Positions 16,048-24,750 of a stretch of DNA of 33,691 nucleotides are shown in pieces. The notes under the pieces were generated by a model, which was not told where the DNA came from, searched no databases, and saw only the letters and a list, made by a program, of their open reading frames with translations. The translations under genes and the position numbers were made by a program. Source of the stretch: Candidatus Methanophaga sp. AG-394-G06 (GTDB lineage Archaea; Halobacteriota; Syntropharchaeia; Alkanophagales; Methanospirareceae); NCBI GenBank assembly GCA_009903405.1, contig PRCZ01000013.1:1-33691 (forward strand). Direction: 5' to 3'. Positions within the stretch are counted from its first letter, which is position 1. Every line of letters begins with the position of its first letter.

Positions 16048-17013
16048 TTAACATAGCGGTTCTGAATGAGATAAATTTAGTTTCTTAGCATAGCCTCTTG
16101 CAACAACAGACGCACCCAGTAACGGAGCCAAGCCCTCAAGAGTACTGACCTTGATTTCCGGTACCGTCAAGTAATGCTCGATATTCTTCTTCAGATATGG
16201 CACTATGTAATTCTGGTTGTACTGGACCACAGCGCCATCCAATATAATGAGCTCCGGATTATAGGCTACAAGAACATTTGAAATGCCCCGTCCATTGATC
16301 TCCCCTAACGCCTCAATGAACAGCAACGCTAACGGGTCATGATTTTTCGCGGCTGCAAAGATGGACTCACTGGTACTACCGTCAAACGCAACGTCATTAT
16401 GAGCTTCTGATTCACACCATCGCTTAAAAAATCGTGGAATATTCTTTCCTGATGCGTAGCCCTCCCAGTGGCCATAATTGCCGCAGCCGCAGCGGATACC
16501 ATAGCGTGTATCAACACAGAAATGCCCGATTTCCGATGCGTTGCCGTCCCGACCAAGTAATAGCTTGCCGTTTATCACTGCACCGCCACCGATTCCTGTT
16601 GAGATTGTGATGTATACCACATTTTCACAGCCCTTTCCGGCACCAAAACGGGTCTCGCCCAGTACCCCGGCACGACAATCGTTGATCAGATATACCGGCA
16701 GACCCAGGGCTTCCCGGATTGGCTGTACCACAGGTACAGACGGAAAGCTAATGTTTGGTGGATTGAGTAATACGCCTTTGCGGAGGTCGATTGGGCCTGC
16801 ACTACTAATCCCAATACCCCGAATTTCCTTTAGCTCTTTTGGGCTCGTCAATTGCCGTATCTTTTCTGTGATGTCGTCAGCAATGAGAAGTGGAGAACTG
16901 CCCCCAATTTTTGTCTGGCCGACGATTTTTTTAATGATTTCTCCCGTAATTTCTGATACCAGCGCCACTCGGACATTCGTACCGCCTAAATCAACTGCAA
17001 TTACACGTTCCAT
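16048..17013 (-). CDS. ROK-family sugar kinase (glucokinase-like)
   Basis: A 321-residue cytoplasmic kinase. The N-terminal phosphate-binding loop is VDLGGTNVRVALV, the catalytic-Asp region is LINDCRAGVLGE, and the adenosine motif is ITISTGIGGGAVING. GNASEIGHFCVD and the zinc motif CGCGNYGHWEGYASG are the ROK signature. Substrate is probably glucose or a related hexose, but ROK specificity cannot be read from the sequence. The promoter region overlaps the short gap to 17101. Surrounding genes from here to 24398 look like accessory metabolism rather than core archaeal genes, so transfer is possible. Confidence 0.9.
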   Translation of the reverse strand: MERVIAVDLGGTNVRVALVSEITGEIIKKIVGQTKIGGSSPLLIADDITEKIRQLTSPKELKEIRGIGISSAGPIDLRKGVLLNPPNISFPSVPVVQPIREALGLPVYLINDCRAGVLGETRFGAGKGCENVVYITISTGIGGGAVINGKLLLGRDGNASEIGHFCVDTRYGIRCGCGNYGHWEGYASGKNIPRFFKRWCESEAHNDVAFDGSTSESIFAAAKNHDPLALLFIEALGEINGRGISNVLVAYNPELIILDGAVVQYNQNYIVPYLKKNIEHYLTVPEIKVSTLEGLAPLLGASVVARGYAKKLNLSHSEPLC

Positions 17014-17100
17014 AGCTTGTTGTATATAAGGTATAACTTCCAGCTATTTAATTAAGACGTGGATTTACACGGAAGATGATATTCTCACAATGGCCACTTT

Positions 17101-17733
17101 TCAAGTGTCGATTCTCTTTGTGTACCGAAACTGCGGATGTGCTAATAAAAGAGGAATCAAGAGGTATACACACGAAGACCACTGCGGTGTTATTACAGAT
17201 ACTCCCATCGCCATAAGAGCGACAATCGGAGTAACAACACCCCGTCTTTTCCATATTGCTATGAGTCGCGGGTCGAGGCTGCGATCTACCAAACGATAAC
17301 CTTTTGTGGCATAAACCCAATTCATGCTATTGAATATTCCCAATATGAACAAATTAAAATCAAAAAACTGTTTTGCTATCGTTTCATCAGGATAATCACC
17401 AATTAGCGAAGTGGAAAAAGGTACCAGAGCTACAAACATAAGACAAAAAATATTTAGCCAGAGAAGGTTTCGATCGGTTCGTTTGATAATATGAAATTGG
17501 TCGTGATGTATAATCCAGAAGATAGCCAGGAGGATAAAACTGAGTGCATAATTAAAAAATTTATGCGCTTGCCCAAACAGCGCGTCATGTAACTGTACTG
17601 CCTGGTTCGTCCCTACTTCCGGAAGCGCAAGGTTCAATACCAGCAGCGTCATTGCGATGGCGTAGATGCCATCCGTTAACGCCTCGATGCGATGGGTCGT
17701 CATACCAGGTTCCGAAGCATTGGATTTGGCCAT
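17101..17733 (-). CDS. TMEM175/DUF1211-family potassium channel-like protein
   Basis: A 210-residue integral membrane protein. The opening THRIEALTDGIYAIAMTLLVLNL is the TMEM175 signature, normally RxxxFSDG, with T replacing S here. A segment IFWIIHHDQFHIIKRTDRNLLWLN, typical of the family, follows near residue 91. About six membrane segments are present, fitting the single-repeat prokaryotic form that assembles as a tetramer with a hydrophobic filter. The function is probably passive K+ conductance. It precedes the ROK kinase on the same strand with an 87-nt gap, and no functional link is visible. Confidence 0.85.
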   Translation of the reverse strand: MAKSNASEPGMTTHRIEALTDGIYAIAMTLLVLNLALPEVGTNQAVQLHDALFGQAHKFFNYALSFILLAIFWIIHHDQFHIIKRTDRNLLWLNIFCLMFVALVPFSTSLIGDYPDETIAKQFFDFNLFILGIFNSMNWVYATKGYRLVDRSLDPRLIAIWKRRGVVTPIVALMAMGVSVITPQWSSCVYLLIPLLLAHPQFRYTKRIDT

Positions 17734-17879
17734 TTTAATTTTAATTTAATATCCCAACTTCCATAGGATTAATAGCGCTATCAGCACAACGGGAACCAAC
17801 AGATCAGTATACATGACACTACCCGCGTTGTAGAATCTTTTCCAATATGTTTTTAAACATTTAATTGCCCGCCTATTGT

Positions 17880-19304
17880 TTAACTTCCCTCACTACATAT
17901 TTCCGCAAAGGTCTTATCAAGCCAGTCGAAGATACGCTGGTCCGAAAGTGCGACTGCACCAAGTTGGCAGTGCTGCTCGGCGCACTCTTCAAACGTAAAG
18001 AGCATGTACTCCTTGGGACATGTTAGAGCATCGTACAACTTTTTAGGCTGCCCGGGGAAGTCAAAGTCTCCCTCGCCATTGCAAACCAGTGTTGGGCAGG
18101 TGATCTTGTCCGCTCTGCCTTTCATTGTGTAATTAGCGAACTTAAGCATCCACTCGCTCGGAGATGCCGCTCCGAACGTCCACATCCCTTGCTCCATAGC
18201 CCATTGCAACCCCGTATTCGACTTCGCCTTTTCTCTCATCTCAGCGTTATAAGCCGATGGATTATTGATTATATACTCTTTAAGTGCCTCGGGGGATTCA
18301 GGATATACCACGCCTTCAAAAGGATCGAAGATACCTCCGTTGGCAATGCAAGCTGCGAGGCGGTGCTCATACGCCGCAGCGCGGGGCGCAAGATAACCGC
18401 CTAAGCTCACGCCCATGAGCGCAATGCGATCGGGATCAATTTCAGGTCTTGTCAATGCGTAGTCCACAACGGGCGTAACTACATTCTCCCAGTCAGGTCG
18501 GAAATGTAGCTTCTGCTCGCGGATGACCCTGCCCTGCCCGGGACCTTCAAACGCCAGGCAGTTATAGCCTCGCCGCACAGCGGCGGCACAACCACCTAAG
18601 AAATAAAGTTCCTCCGCGGTCCCGTCAAAGCCGGTTTGTAGGATTAGCGTGGGACGAGGAGTGCCCGAATCGTCCACACGGAAAAAATACCCTGGCAGGG
18701 TTGTCCCCTCATAAGGTATCTCAACTACCTCAAACGGTGGCGAAAATAGCGGAGCCGCCTTGATGAAGCACTCCCTGCTTTTTCTCCATGTTTCCAGAAT
18801 ACTAGGGTCGCTCGGATCCCTATAAGCAAGGTAGAACTCAGCCGTGCGGTAGTAGTTTGAGGCGCGAAGATAGGCTTCCCGCGCGCTGACATTATGACCT
18901 TCGGCAAGGCACTTATCAGCGATTGCGCAGACCCGGTCAGCAGTCTTGAGCCACTCTTCGTACCAGCTCTCGCAATCTCCCTCCTTGATGCGACAGGCGG
19001 TGGACAGACACTCTTCGTAGTCAGCACCACCATAGTAAGAATATCCAATCGTTCTCTGAAATTGAAAGGCAAACGATGGGTCATGAAACACGACCTTCAT
19101 CCATGGCGTCTTTTCTACTGCTTCTTTGTCCAAATCTGTTTTCAAAGGAGGAGTAGGACTTGGGAATGGAGTTGGTGTTAGCGTCGGTGTTACTGTTACC
19201 GCAGATGCAGCTGTTTCTTCCCCAATGGAGCCTGTAAACATGCCAATTGTAACAATTGCACATACTACTACAATACCAATGCATATTCCTTGTTTCTTAT
19301 TCAT
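17880..19304 (-). CDS. Secreted or membrane-anchored alpha/beta hydrolase
   Basis: A 474-residue protein. An N-terminal hydrophobic segment (GICIGIVVVCAIVTIGMFTG) is followed by a Thr/Pro linker (TPTLTPTPFPSPTPP), indicating export with a flexible spacer. A helical region rich in Tyr and Cys covers about residues 70-190. The C-terminal alpha/beta hydrolase has the nucleophile elbow GVSLGGY near residue 298, an acid candidate in GEGDFDFPGQ and a His in EQHCQLGA. The layout resembles the FrsA and 2,6-dihydropseudooxynicotine hydrolase-like esterases that have a helical N-terminal domain. Substrate is unknown. It overlaps the preceding 2TM gene by 4 nt, so the two are translationally coupled. 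GC appears higher than in the core genes. Confidence 0.8.
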   Translation of the reverse strand: MNKKQGICIGIVVVCAIVTIGMFTGSIGEETAASAVTVTPTLTPTPFPSPTPPLKTDLDKEAVEKTPWMKVVFHDPSFAFQFQRTIGYSYYGGADYEECLSTACRIKEGDCESWYEEWLKTADRVCAIADKCLAEGHNVSAREAYLRASNYYRTAEFYLAYRDPSDPSILETWRKSRECFIKAAPLFSPPFEVVEIPYEGTTLPGYFFRVDDSGTPRPTLILQTGFDGTAEELYFLGGCAAAVRRGYNCLAFEGPGQGRVIREQKLHFRPDWENVVTPVVDYALTRPEIDPDRIALMGVSLGGYLAPRAAAYEHRLAACIANGGIFDPFEGVVYPESPEALKEYIINNPSAYNAEMREKAKSNTGLQWAMEQGMWTFGAASPSEWMLKFANYTMKGRADKITCPTLVCNGEGDFDFPGQPKKLYDALTCPKEYMLFTFEECAEQHCQLGAVALSDQRIFDWLDKTFAEICSEGS

Positions 19305-19579
19305 TTCCCTTTCTCCTTTTCCATAATCTTTTTTATCTTCTTATCTTCCCAGTTATTACCCAGTTTGCCCTGTTTGCCAAAGGTACTTATCGCATGCCAA
19401 ATAACTCCGATTCCCCAGAAAACGGTTACCCAGTAGAACCATAGTGCATCCGGGCTGGTAACGAGGTTAATAAAGACGAGCATTATATTCACTACGACAT
19501 AAGCGATTAAATGTTCGTAAAATCCCCTTAACTCACCCACTCTTTTTTTCGCCCTCTTATAGCTTTCTTCTTCAGCCAT
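19301..19579 (-). CDS. 2TM-domain small membrane protein
   Basis: A 92-residue protein with a charged N-terminus (EESYKRAKKRVGELRGFYEHL), two membrane helices (AYVVVNIMLVFINLV and FWGIGVIWHAIS) and a basic C-terminus. The RGFYEHL...W arrangement is characteristic of the 2TM domain family, often found attached to or beside sensor kinases and other enzymes. Here it is the upstream gene of a two-gene unit with the exported hydrolase, overlapping it by 4 nt. Function unknown. Confidence 0.8.
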   Translation of the reverse strand: MAEEESYKRAKKRVGELRGFYEHLIAYVVVNIMLVFINLVTSPDALWFYWVTVFWGIGVIWHAISTFGKQGKLGNNWEDKKIKKIMEKEKGK

Positions 19580-19658
19580 CTTTTGTTCTCCCTATGTGAT
19601 AATACTAGCTATCTACAAAACTTCTATTTTACAGTATATAAACTTTTCTATTTATTTA

Positions 19659-19748
19659 TCACTTTTGAAGATACTCCAGAAAGAAGGCAAGCAATTTCAC
19701 CCATGCCTCTGTGGCGGCTTTCACATTACCTTCTGGACTGAACACACA
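19659..19748 (-). pseudogene. 3' remnant of a dienelactone-hydrolase-like gene
   Basis: On the minus strand an open stretch without a start reads SPEGNVKAATEAWVKLLAFF and then LEYLQK before a stop codon. This matches the usual last helix of dienelactone hydrolase-type proteins (a Trp followed by LAFF or TLAFL near the end). Only about 30 codons survive, and the upstream side runs into a dispersed repeat. It suggests a deleted hydrolase gene next to the present hydrolase unit. Confidence 0.4.
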
Positions 19749-19768
19749 TGAGAATCAATTACAAATGG

Positions 19769-19797
19769 CCCCTAATTCGTAATTCATAATCCCCAGT
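19769..19797. repeat. Dispersed short repeat, copy 2 (inverted)
   Basis: CCCCTAATTCGTAATTCATA followed by ATCCCC is, on the opposite strand, nearly the same as the sequence at 4246-4276. It lies between the hydrolase remnant and the ABC permease gene. Confidence 0.45.
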
Positions 19798-19804
19798 CGA
19801 CAAC

Positions 19805-20566
19805 TCAGAGCCCCCGCATCAAATTCCGTTTATGCGTTCTATTCGCTAAATATACGAATGTCAGACTGAAAACAAATAGCGCTGCGAAATCGACAATTAG
19901 CGCGATATTCGATTGCCCTCTGAGACTGAAATTGAATATATCAACCATATAGGTGATAGGCGAGAAGTAACACAGCATTCTCCCGAGTCCATGCAGGTCC
20001 TCTAACGGTATGAAGATACCGCTAATGAATATCAGTGGGAAGCGGATAATACTGGAAAACATCATTACATATGACGGATTTTGAACGGACGGCGATGCCA
20101 GTGACACACCAAGAGAAGAGAAACAGAACGCACCCAACAACATACCCAGGCACAATATCATTATGTTCAAACAGTAATTTAAAGTTATCAGCCCCACCGC
20201 TAAGACAACAACATTTATCATAATACCAAAAATCATGCCCGCTGCACAGTCGCCCAGAATAATTGTAGTGATACTAACAGGAAAGGACAGCAATCGTTCA
20301 TAAGTACCTGCCTGTTTCTCCCAGGGCGTTATTAGTGGACCTACGGATGATGCGATAAAGAATAGGAACATAGCTAAAAGCCCGGGAAAGAAGACGTAAA
20401 AATCTATCTCCTTACCTAGATAAAAGGCCAGAAACATGAATAGTGGAAACAAGAAACCGAATATAATAACCGGCGGCTTAGTGTAATAAAGCCTGATATT
20501 CTTCTCTGTTACTACTGCGATCCCGCGAAAGAACGGGCGGTTAAAGTTCCTTAAGGGCATGATCAA
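19805..20566 (-). CDS. ABC-2 type transporter permease
   Basis: A 253-residue membrane protein with about six hydrophobic segments. It shows the ABC-2 pattern: a first helix IIFGFLFPLFMFLAFYLG, a mid-region with WEKQAGTYERLLSFPVS before a helix, and a later GIFIPLEDLHGLGRMLCYFSP motif before the last segments. It overlaps the upstream ATPase gene by 4 nt, forming a two-gene exporter. Relatives export drugs, polysaccharides or lipids, and the substrate cannot be told. No accessory gene is linked. Confidence 0.88.
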   Translation of the reverse strand: MIMPLRNFNRPFFRGIAVVTEKNIRLYYTKPPVIIFGFLFPLFMFLAFYLGKEIDFYVFFPGLLAMFLFFIASSVGPLITPWEKQAGTYERLLSFPVSITTIILGDCAAGMIFGIMINVVVLAVGLITLNYCLNIMILCLGMLLGAFCFSSLGVSLASPSVQNPSYVMMFSSIIRFPLIFISGIFIPLEDLHGLGRMLCYFSPITYMVDIFNFSLRGQSNIALIVDFAALFVFSLTFVYLANRTHKRNLMRGL

Positions 20567-21501
20567 TATTTATCCTCCGTTAATTTAACAAATGCGTCTT
20601 CCAAACTCGCACCACAGATCTCCATAGTGGTAAATATTAAGTTATGGTCCTGCGCGAATTGTGCCAAATATTTTACTAGTTTATCGGGATTGTCGGTATA
20701 TAATCGCCATTTATCGCCTAATTTCTCCTTCCGGATTACTAATCGGCTTTCTTCTATCTCACTGAGATCAACCGGCTTATCAAAAGAGATTTCTACTGAT
20801 TGCGTCTCTTCAAAAGTCCTCTTCAACCCTTCCGGCGTATCAATAGCCGCTATTTCACCATTATTTATTATCCCTACCCTATCGCAGAGCACATTCGCCT
20901 CTTCGATATTGTGCGTGGTCAAGAAGATGGTTGTGCCTCTTTGATTCATCTCCCGAATGATAGTTTTAATCATGCGTTGGCTTTGAACATCTAATCCCGC
21001 GGTCGGTTCATCAAGAAAGAGGAGTTCGGGACTATGAACAATAGCACTTGCGATATTAACCTGCTGTTTCATACCCTTTGAAAATGTCTTTACCGGATCA
21101 TCTGCCCTTTCCAAAAGCCCGAATTTGGCTAGAATCGCATCTGCTTTATTCCCCAGTTCGCCGCGGGCGATACCATAGAACTTGCCCGCTAAGATGATGT
21201 TCTGTTTCGCAGTTAGGTCAACATAGATATTACCCATCTCCGGGATGACCCCGATCTTCATCTTTGCTTTGATTGGGTTCTTCATTATATCTACGCCGTC
21301 TATGAGGACATCGCCCGAATCAGGCGTGATCAGTCCGGTCAGCATCCTGATTGTCGTTGTCTTTCCTGCTCCGTTAGGGCCAAGGAAGCCGAAGATTTCG
21401 CGCTTCGTAACGGCAAAAGAAATATGGTTGACTGCAGTAACATCACCGAACCTCTTTGTCAGTTCTCTGACTTCGATTACCTTAATGCTTTCATTTTTCA
21501 T
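20563..21501 (-). CDS. ABC transporter ATP-binding protein (DrrA/CcmA type)
   Basis: A 312-residue cytoplasmic ATPase. Walker A LGPNGAGKTTT is near residue 40, the signature is read as FSKGMKQQ near residue 142, Walker B LLFLDEPTAGLD is near residue 160 and the H-loop is TTHNIEEA. The C-terminal extension of about 90 residues after the NBD is typical of DrrA-type exporter ATPases. It partners the ABC-2 permease whose start overlaps its stop by 4 nt. Confidence 0.93.
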   Translation of the reverse strand: MKNESIKVIEVRELTKRFGDVTAVNHISFAVTKREIFGFLGPNGAGKTTTIRMLTGLITPDSGDVLIDGVDIMKNPIKAKMKIGVIPEMGNIYVDLTAKQNIILAGKFYGIARGELGNKADAILAKFGLLERADDPVKTFSKGMKQQVNIASAIVHSPELLFLDEPTAGLDVQSQRMIKTIIREMNQRGTTIFLTTHNIEEANVLCDRVGIINNGEIAAIDTPEGLKRTFEETQSVEISFDKPVDLSEIEESRLVIRKEKLGDKWRLYTDNPDKLVKYLAQFAQDHNLIFTTMEICGASLEDAFVKLTEDKY

Positions 21502-21561
21502 GGCGATGCACTATGGCTTCAAAAAATTAAATTAAATTGGATATTCAAAAACCTTATCGTC

Positions 21562-23679
21562 TTATACATTTGCAAGTGACTCGAGATGGTTTAGCACCGT
21601 TGCTGTTGATGGGTGATCTTCGCCCAGGGACTTCCGAAATATTTTCAGTGCCCGCTCGAAGTGCTCCTTTGCCCCTTTCAGGTCGCCCAGAGCTCGCAGG
21701 ACGCTGCCGAGGTTGTTGACGTCTCTGGCTACATTTGGATGGTCAGGGCCATATGCTTCTTCATCTATCTTCAGCGCCCGCACGATGTGCTCCTTTGCCC
21801 CTTTCAGGTCGCCCAGAGCTTTCAGGACGAGACCGAGATTGTTGACATCTGTGGCTACGTGGGGATGGTCCGGGCCATATGCTTCTTCATCTATCTTCAG
21901 CGCCCGCACGATGTGCTCCTTTGCCCCTTTCAGGTCGCCCAGAGCTTTCAGGACGAGACCGAGATTGTTGACATCTGTGGCTACGTGGGGATGGTCCGGG
22001 CCATATGCTTCTTCATCTATCTTCAGCGCCCGCACGATGTGCTCCTTTGCCCCTTTCAGGTCGCCCAGAGCTTTCAGGACGAGACCGAGATTGTTGACGA
22101 TTGCGGCTACCTCTGGATGGTCAGGGCCATATGCTTTTTCTGCAATAGGCAAAGCCCGTTCAAACAGAACTTTAGCCTCGGCGAACTCCGCGCGTTCGCG
22201 CAAATACACACCGGTTTGATTTAAAATATGCTGTCTTACTTCAGGAGCCGCCTCCAGTAACCCAGCATGAGCAGCCGCCTCCAGAGCGTGAGGCAAAAGA
22301 CGTGAGCTCTGATGCCACGTCCTTACGTCCTCGCTATCGAAGGGAAAGGCTGAACTCAAGAGACGTACAACTGTCTCTGTCCATCTCTTCCTGTCGTCTT
22401 CGCTCAAACGGTCACGCACCACAGCCTGAACCAGCCTGTGAACTGACAGACCTTCGCCGCTTGTATCGATCAGAGAATATTGCCTGAGAGCTTTTATGGC
22501 ACGATTCATCGCCAGGTTGTCGGTTGCTGTTGCTGTAAGTGGCTCAGGGAGATGTTCTGCTCCCCCACTCAAAAGCTCCAGGGAGATGTCGTCCGGAGCC
22601 AAAAAGGCGCACATATTCAGCAGATCCGCAGCATCTTGTGATACCTGACTGACTTGCTTCATAGCAAGGGACCATGTGGTAGCCACCGAATCGGGATAGT
22701 CCGGCGGGTGGGACTCGTCCACCCAGAGTTCCTTTCGCCGCGATAGGAATAGTTCTCGGTACTCGGTTAGCGCGATGCCAGTTGTTTCGATATATGCACC
22801 TGCCTGCTCCAACGCCAGAGGCAGGTCGCCTAGCTCGTCTGCGAGTGCATCTGCAGCTTTCTTGTCCTCCTGTCCCGTACGCTTGCAGAGGAATTCAATT
22901 GATTCCGCTCGATCAAATACCCGGGCTGGCAGCAGTTTGGCCACACCGCCCCAAAGGGGATTGCGAGATGTGATGATTACGTGACCATCGCCTCCCAGAG
23001 GTAAGTAGTTGCGAATCTCTCCGGGGTCCTGAGCGTTATCAAAGATGAGCAGCCAGCCGAGATTATGCTCTAGCCAGCGCTTCACTGCTCTGGCTATCTC
23101 TGTTTGATCTGTGGAGTCTTTCTCCGGCAAATTCAGATCAACGGCAAGGCTGGCGTAATCAGCAGCCATCGTCGCCAGTTCCTCAGACCGAACCCACCAG
23201 ATGACTCTGTATTCAGTCTTATGGCGGTAGATATACTCAACAGCAAGCTGAGTCTTGCCCACACCGCCCATGCCGGTTATAGCCTGTTTCCATGCGGCCG
23301 GCTCTTCTGAAATGAGAGCTAACCTGAGCGCTTTCAGTATACTTTCTCGACCTGTGAAGTTGGGGTTCCGGTGCTGTGAAATGTTCCAAATTGGCGGCAG
23401 CAATTTCCGGATCTCACCCAGTTTGGCGTCCTTTTGCTGCAATAGATCAGTTACGTTCTGTAGCTCTTCTGGTGTCATCTGCCTGCGCAGTTCGTCGTAC
23501 TCCTTCTGGTTATGGGTAAGGGATTCACGTTGGCGTTCGATCTCCCGGCGGTACCTCGCCAGATGGCGGGGGTCTGTCTCATATCGCTCTTTGTCCTCGT
23601 ACTCTTTGAGCATCTCCAGATCCTGACGGATGTTGTCTTCAAGATCGTTCAGACGTTTGCGATTAAAGTCCTCGTTCAT
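21562..23679 (-). CDS. STAND NTPase (NB-ARC) with C-terminal TPR repeats
   Basis: A 705-residue signal-transduction ATPase. Residues 1-90 are a charged coiled-coil module shared with the upstream gene product. The NB-ARC NTPase has the leading PNFTGRESIL, Walker A GMGGVGKT (136-143), Walker B GWLLIFDNA and HVIITSRN. A winged-helix/helical region follows, and TPR repeats of 42 residues (AYGPDHPHVATDVNNLG...) fill about residue 490 to the end. STAND proteins are latent switches that oligomerise upon ligand sensing by the repeats. Many act in bacterial conflict or phage defence, often through a separate effector recruited by the N-terminal module. Codon use looks GC-richer than core genes. Its start overlaps the upstream gene by 4 nt. 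Confidence 0.9.
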   Translation of the reverse strand: MNEDFNRKRLNDLEDNIRQDLEMLKEYEDKERYETDPRHLARYRREIERQRESLTHNQKEYDELRRQMTPEELQNVTDLLQQKDAKLGEIRKLLPPIWNISQHRNPNFTGRESILKALRLALISEEPAAWKQAITGMGGVGKTQLAVEYIYRHKTEYRVIWWVRSEELATMAADYASLAVDLNLPEKDSTDQTEIARAVKRWLEHNLGWLLIFDNAQDPGEIRNYLPLGGDGHVIITSRNPLWGGVAKLLPARVFDRAESIEFLCKRTGQEDKKAADALADELGDLPLALEQAGAYIETTGIALTEYRELFLSRRKELWVDESHPPDYPDSVATTWSLAMKQVSQVSQDAADLLNMCAFLAPDDISLELLSGGAEHLPEPLTATATDNLAMNRAIKALRQYSLIDTSGEGLSVHRLVQAVVRDRLSEDDRKRWTETVVRLLSSAFPFDSEDVRTWHQSSRLLPHALEAAAHAGLLEAAPEVRQHILNQTGVYLRERAEFAEAKVLFERALPIAEKAYGPDHPEVAAIVNNLGLVLKALGDLKGAKEHIVRALKIDEEAYGPDHPHVATDVNNLGLVLKALGDLKGAKEHIVRALKIDEEAYGPDHPHVATDVNNLGLVLKALGDLKGAKEHIVRALKIDEEAYGPDHPNVARDVNNLGSVLRALGDLKGAKEHFERALKIFRKSLGEDHPSTATVLNHLESLANV
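21668..22171. repeat. 126-bp tandem repeats encoding TPR units
   Basis: Four tandem units of exactly 126 bp (starting near 21668, 21794, 21920 and 22046) encode 42-residue kinesin-light-chain-type TPRs. Units two and three (21794-21919 and 21920-22045) are identical at every base as read by eye; the outer units differ at several positions. This indicates recent duplication or gene conversion in the sensor domain. Confidence 0.9.
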
Positions 23680-24398
23680 TGCTCACCACGCACCCAAGCT
23701 TTTAAGCGCTGCCAGGCGGCTTTTAGATTCAGTCCGCTCTTCAGTCCGACCTCGGTTTCATATGTCAGAATGAGCGGGATAATGGGAATCGAAACTTTGA
23801 GTTTATGATTCACATCGAGTTTCGGATCTTCAACCACATTAGACAGGCTTTTTGCTACGGTCATCAATTGTGAGTCATACAATCCTATTTCTGTCTGTCT
23901 AATCTCCAATAGAGCTTGTTGAATGGTGTTTAAAGTTTCTTGCAGCTCGTTTTCCGGAACACTATGGATTTCTATTTCATTCACAATACTCTGCACAATT
24001 TCTAATTGATTTAGATCGAGCCGCTGAACGATTGCAGAGATGATTACTTGCTCGCTGGCATCGAACCGAGCGAGTAGAGTTTTGCGTAAGTCCTTTAAAT
24101 CATCCTGCATAACTTTCTGATTTTTCAGGACATCGTCCAGTTTAGCGTCCATCTGTCGCAACAGATTTGCTGTGTCCTCCATCTCTGCGGACGGCACGCC
24201 GGTCACCTGCTTCTGCAGTTCGTCATACTCCTGCTGGTAGCTACTCAATGATTCACGCTGTCGTTCAATCTCTCGACGATACCCCGCCAGACGGCGGGGA
24301 TCTGTTTCGTAACGCAGTTCATCCTCGTACGCTTTAAGTAAGTTCAGATCCTGACGGATATTGTCTGCAAGATCTTGTAATCGCCGCTCAGTCAGCAT
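23676..24398 (-). CDS. Coiled-coil partner of the STAND NTPase
   Basis: A 240-residue protein without a recognised catalytic motif. Its first 90 residues (DLADNIRQDLNLLKAYEDEL, RYETDPRRLAGYRREIERQR) closely match the N-terminus of the adjacent NB-ARC protein. The middle is helical (LDDVLKNQKVMQDDLKDLRK), and the C-terminal part includes LKVSIPIIPLILTYETEVGL before a short basic end. It overlaps the STAND gene by 4 nt. The shared module suggests homotypic contact between the two proteins, as proposed for effector-associated domains in STAND systems. Whether this is the effector or an adaptor is unknown. Confidence 0.7.
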   Translation of the reverse strand: MLTERRLQDLADNIRQDLNLLKAYEDELRYETDPRRLAGYRREIERQRESLSSYQQEYDELQKQVTGVPSAEMEDTANLLRQMDAKLDDVLKNQKVMQDDLKDLRKTLLARFDASEQVIISAIVQRLDLNQLEIVQSIVNEIEIHSVPENELQETLNTIQQALLEIRQTEIGLYDSQLMTVAKSLSNVVEDPKLDVNHKLKVSIPIIPLILTYETEVGLKSGLNLKAAWQRLKAWVRGEQ

Positions 24399-24750
24399 TG
24401 GTTAACCTCCTGAGAACACCTGCCTCTCGCTCTGCCCAAGGCGCGTTCGACGTGGTCATAGCTAATGATAGTACATATGAATACTATTAAAAAGGCTCTT
24501 CATTATTTCGCATATAGTATTTGTATATTTGGGAGCTCAACTCTGTGGGTTTCTCTATTATTAAAAAGCTACCATTTTTACCATATCTAAGAAGTGCCCA
24601 CTTATTGACCGGCTGGAAAATGGTCGCAAAATGCTCAATATGAGGCGGAGAGGGGAGATATGAAAAAGTGGTGATAATTGGTCTAAGGGAGTTTAGAGAG
24701 TTTATAGGAGGATGCGCTAATAAAGGTGGTGATTAAAATGGGGTACTTTT
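24399..24750. other. 352-nt gap without a clear gene
   Basis: No gene with a start codon is evident. The minus strand is open for about 80 codons, ending at a TAA near 24490, and contains HFATIFQPVNKWALLRYG, but no start codon is found except a Met near the end. The plus strand holds a 22-codon frame at 24668-24736 reading VVIIGLREFREFIGG, which faintly recalls the start of small antitoxins. Either may be a remnant or chance. The sequence near 24470-24490 could serve as promoter for the minus strand STAND unit. Confidence 0.3.

Noticed and set aside
21668..22171. Possible CRISPR array because of regular repeats
   Set aside because: The units are contiguous 126-bp coding repeats without variable spacers.
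21613..22224. Long + strand frames over the TPR repeats
   Set aside because: They are mirror frames created by the 126-bp repeats; the minus strand TPR reading is clearly the coding one.
24668..24736. 22-codon frame resembling the start of a small antitoxin
   Set aside because: It is too short and starts at GTG without clear support; it could be chance.
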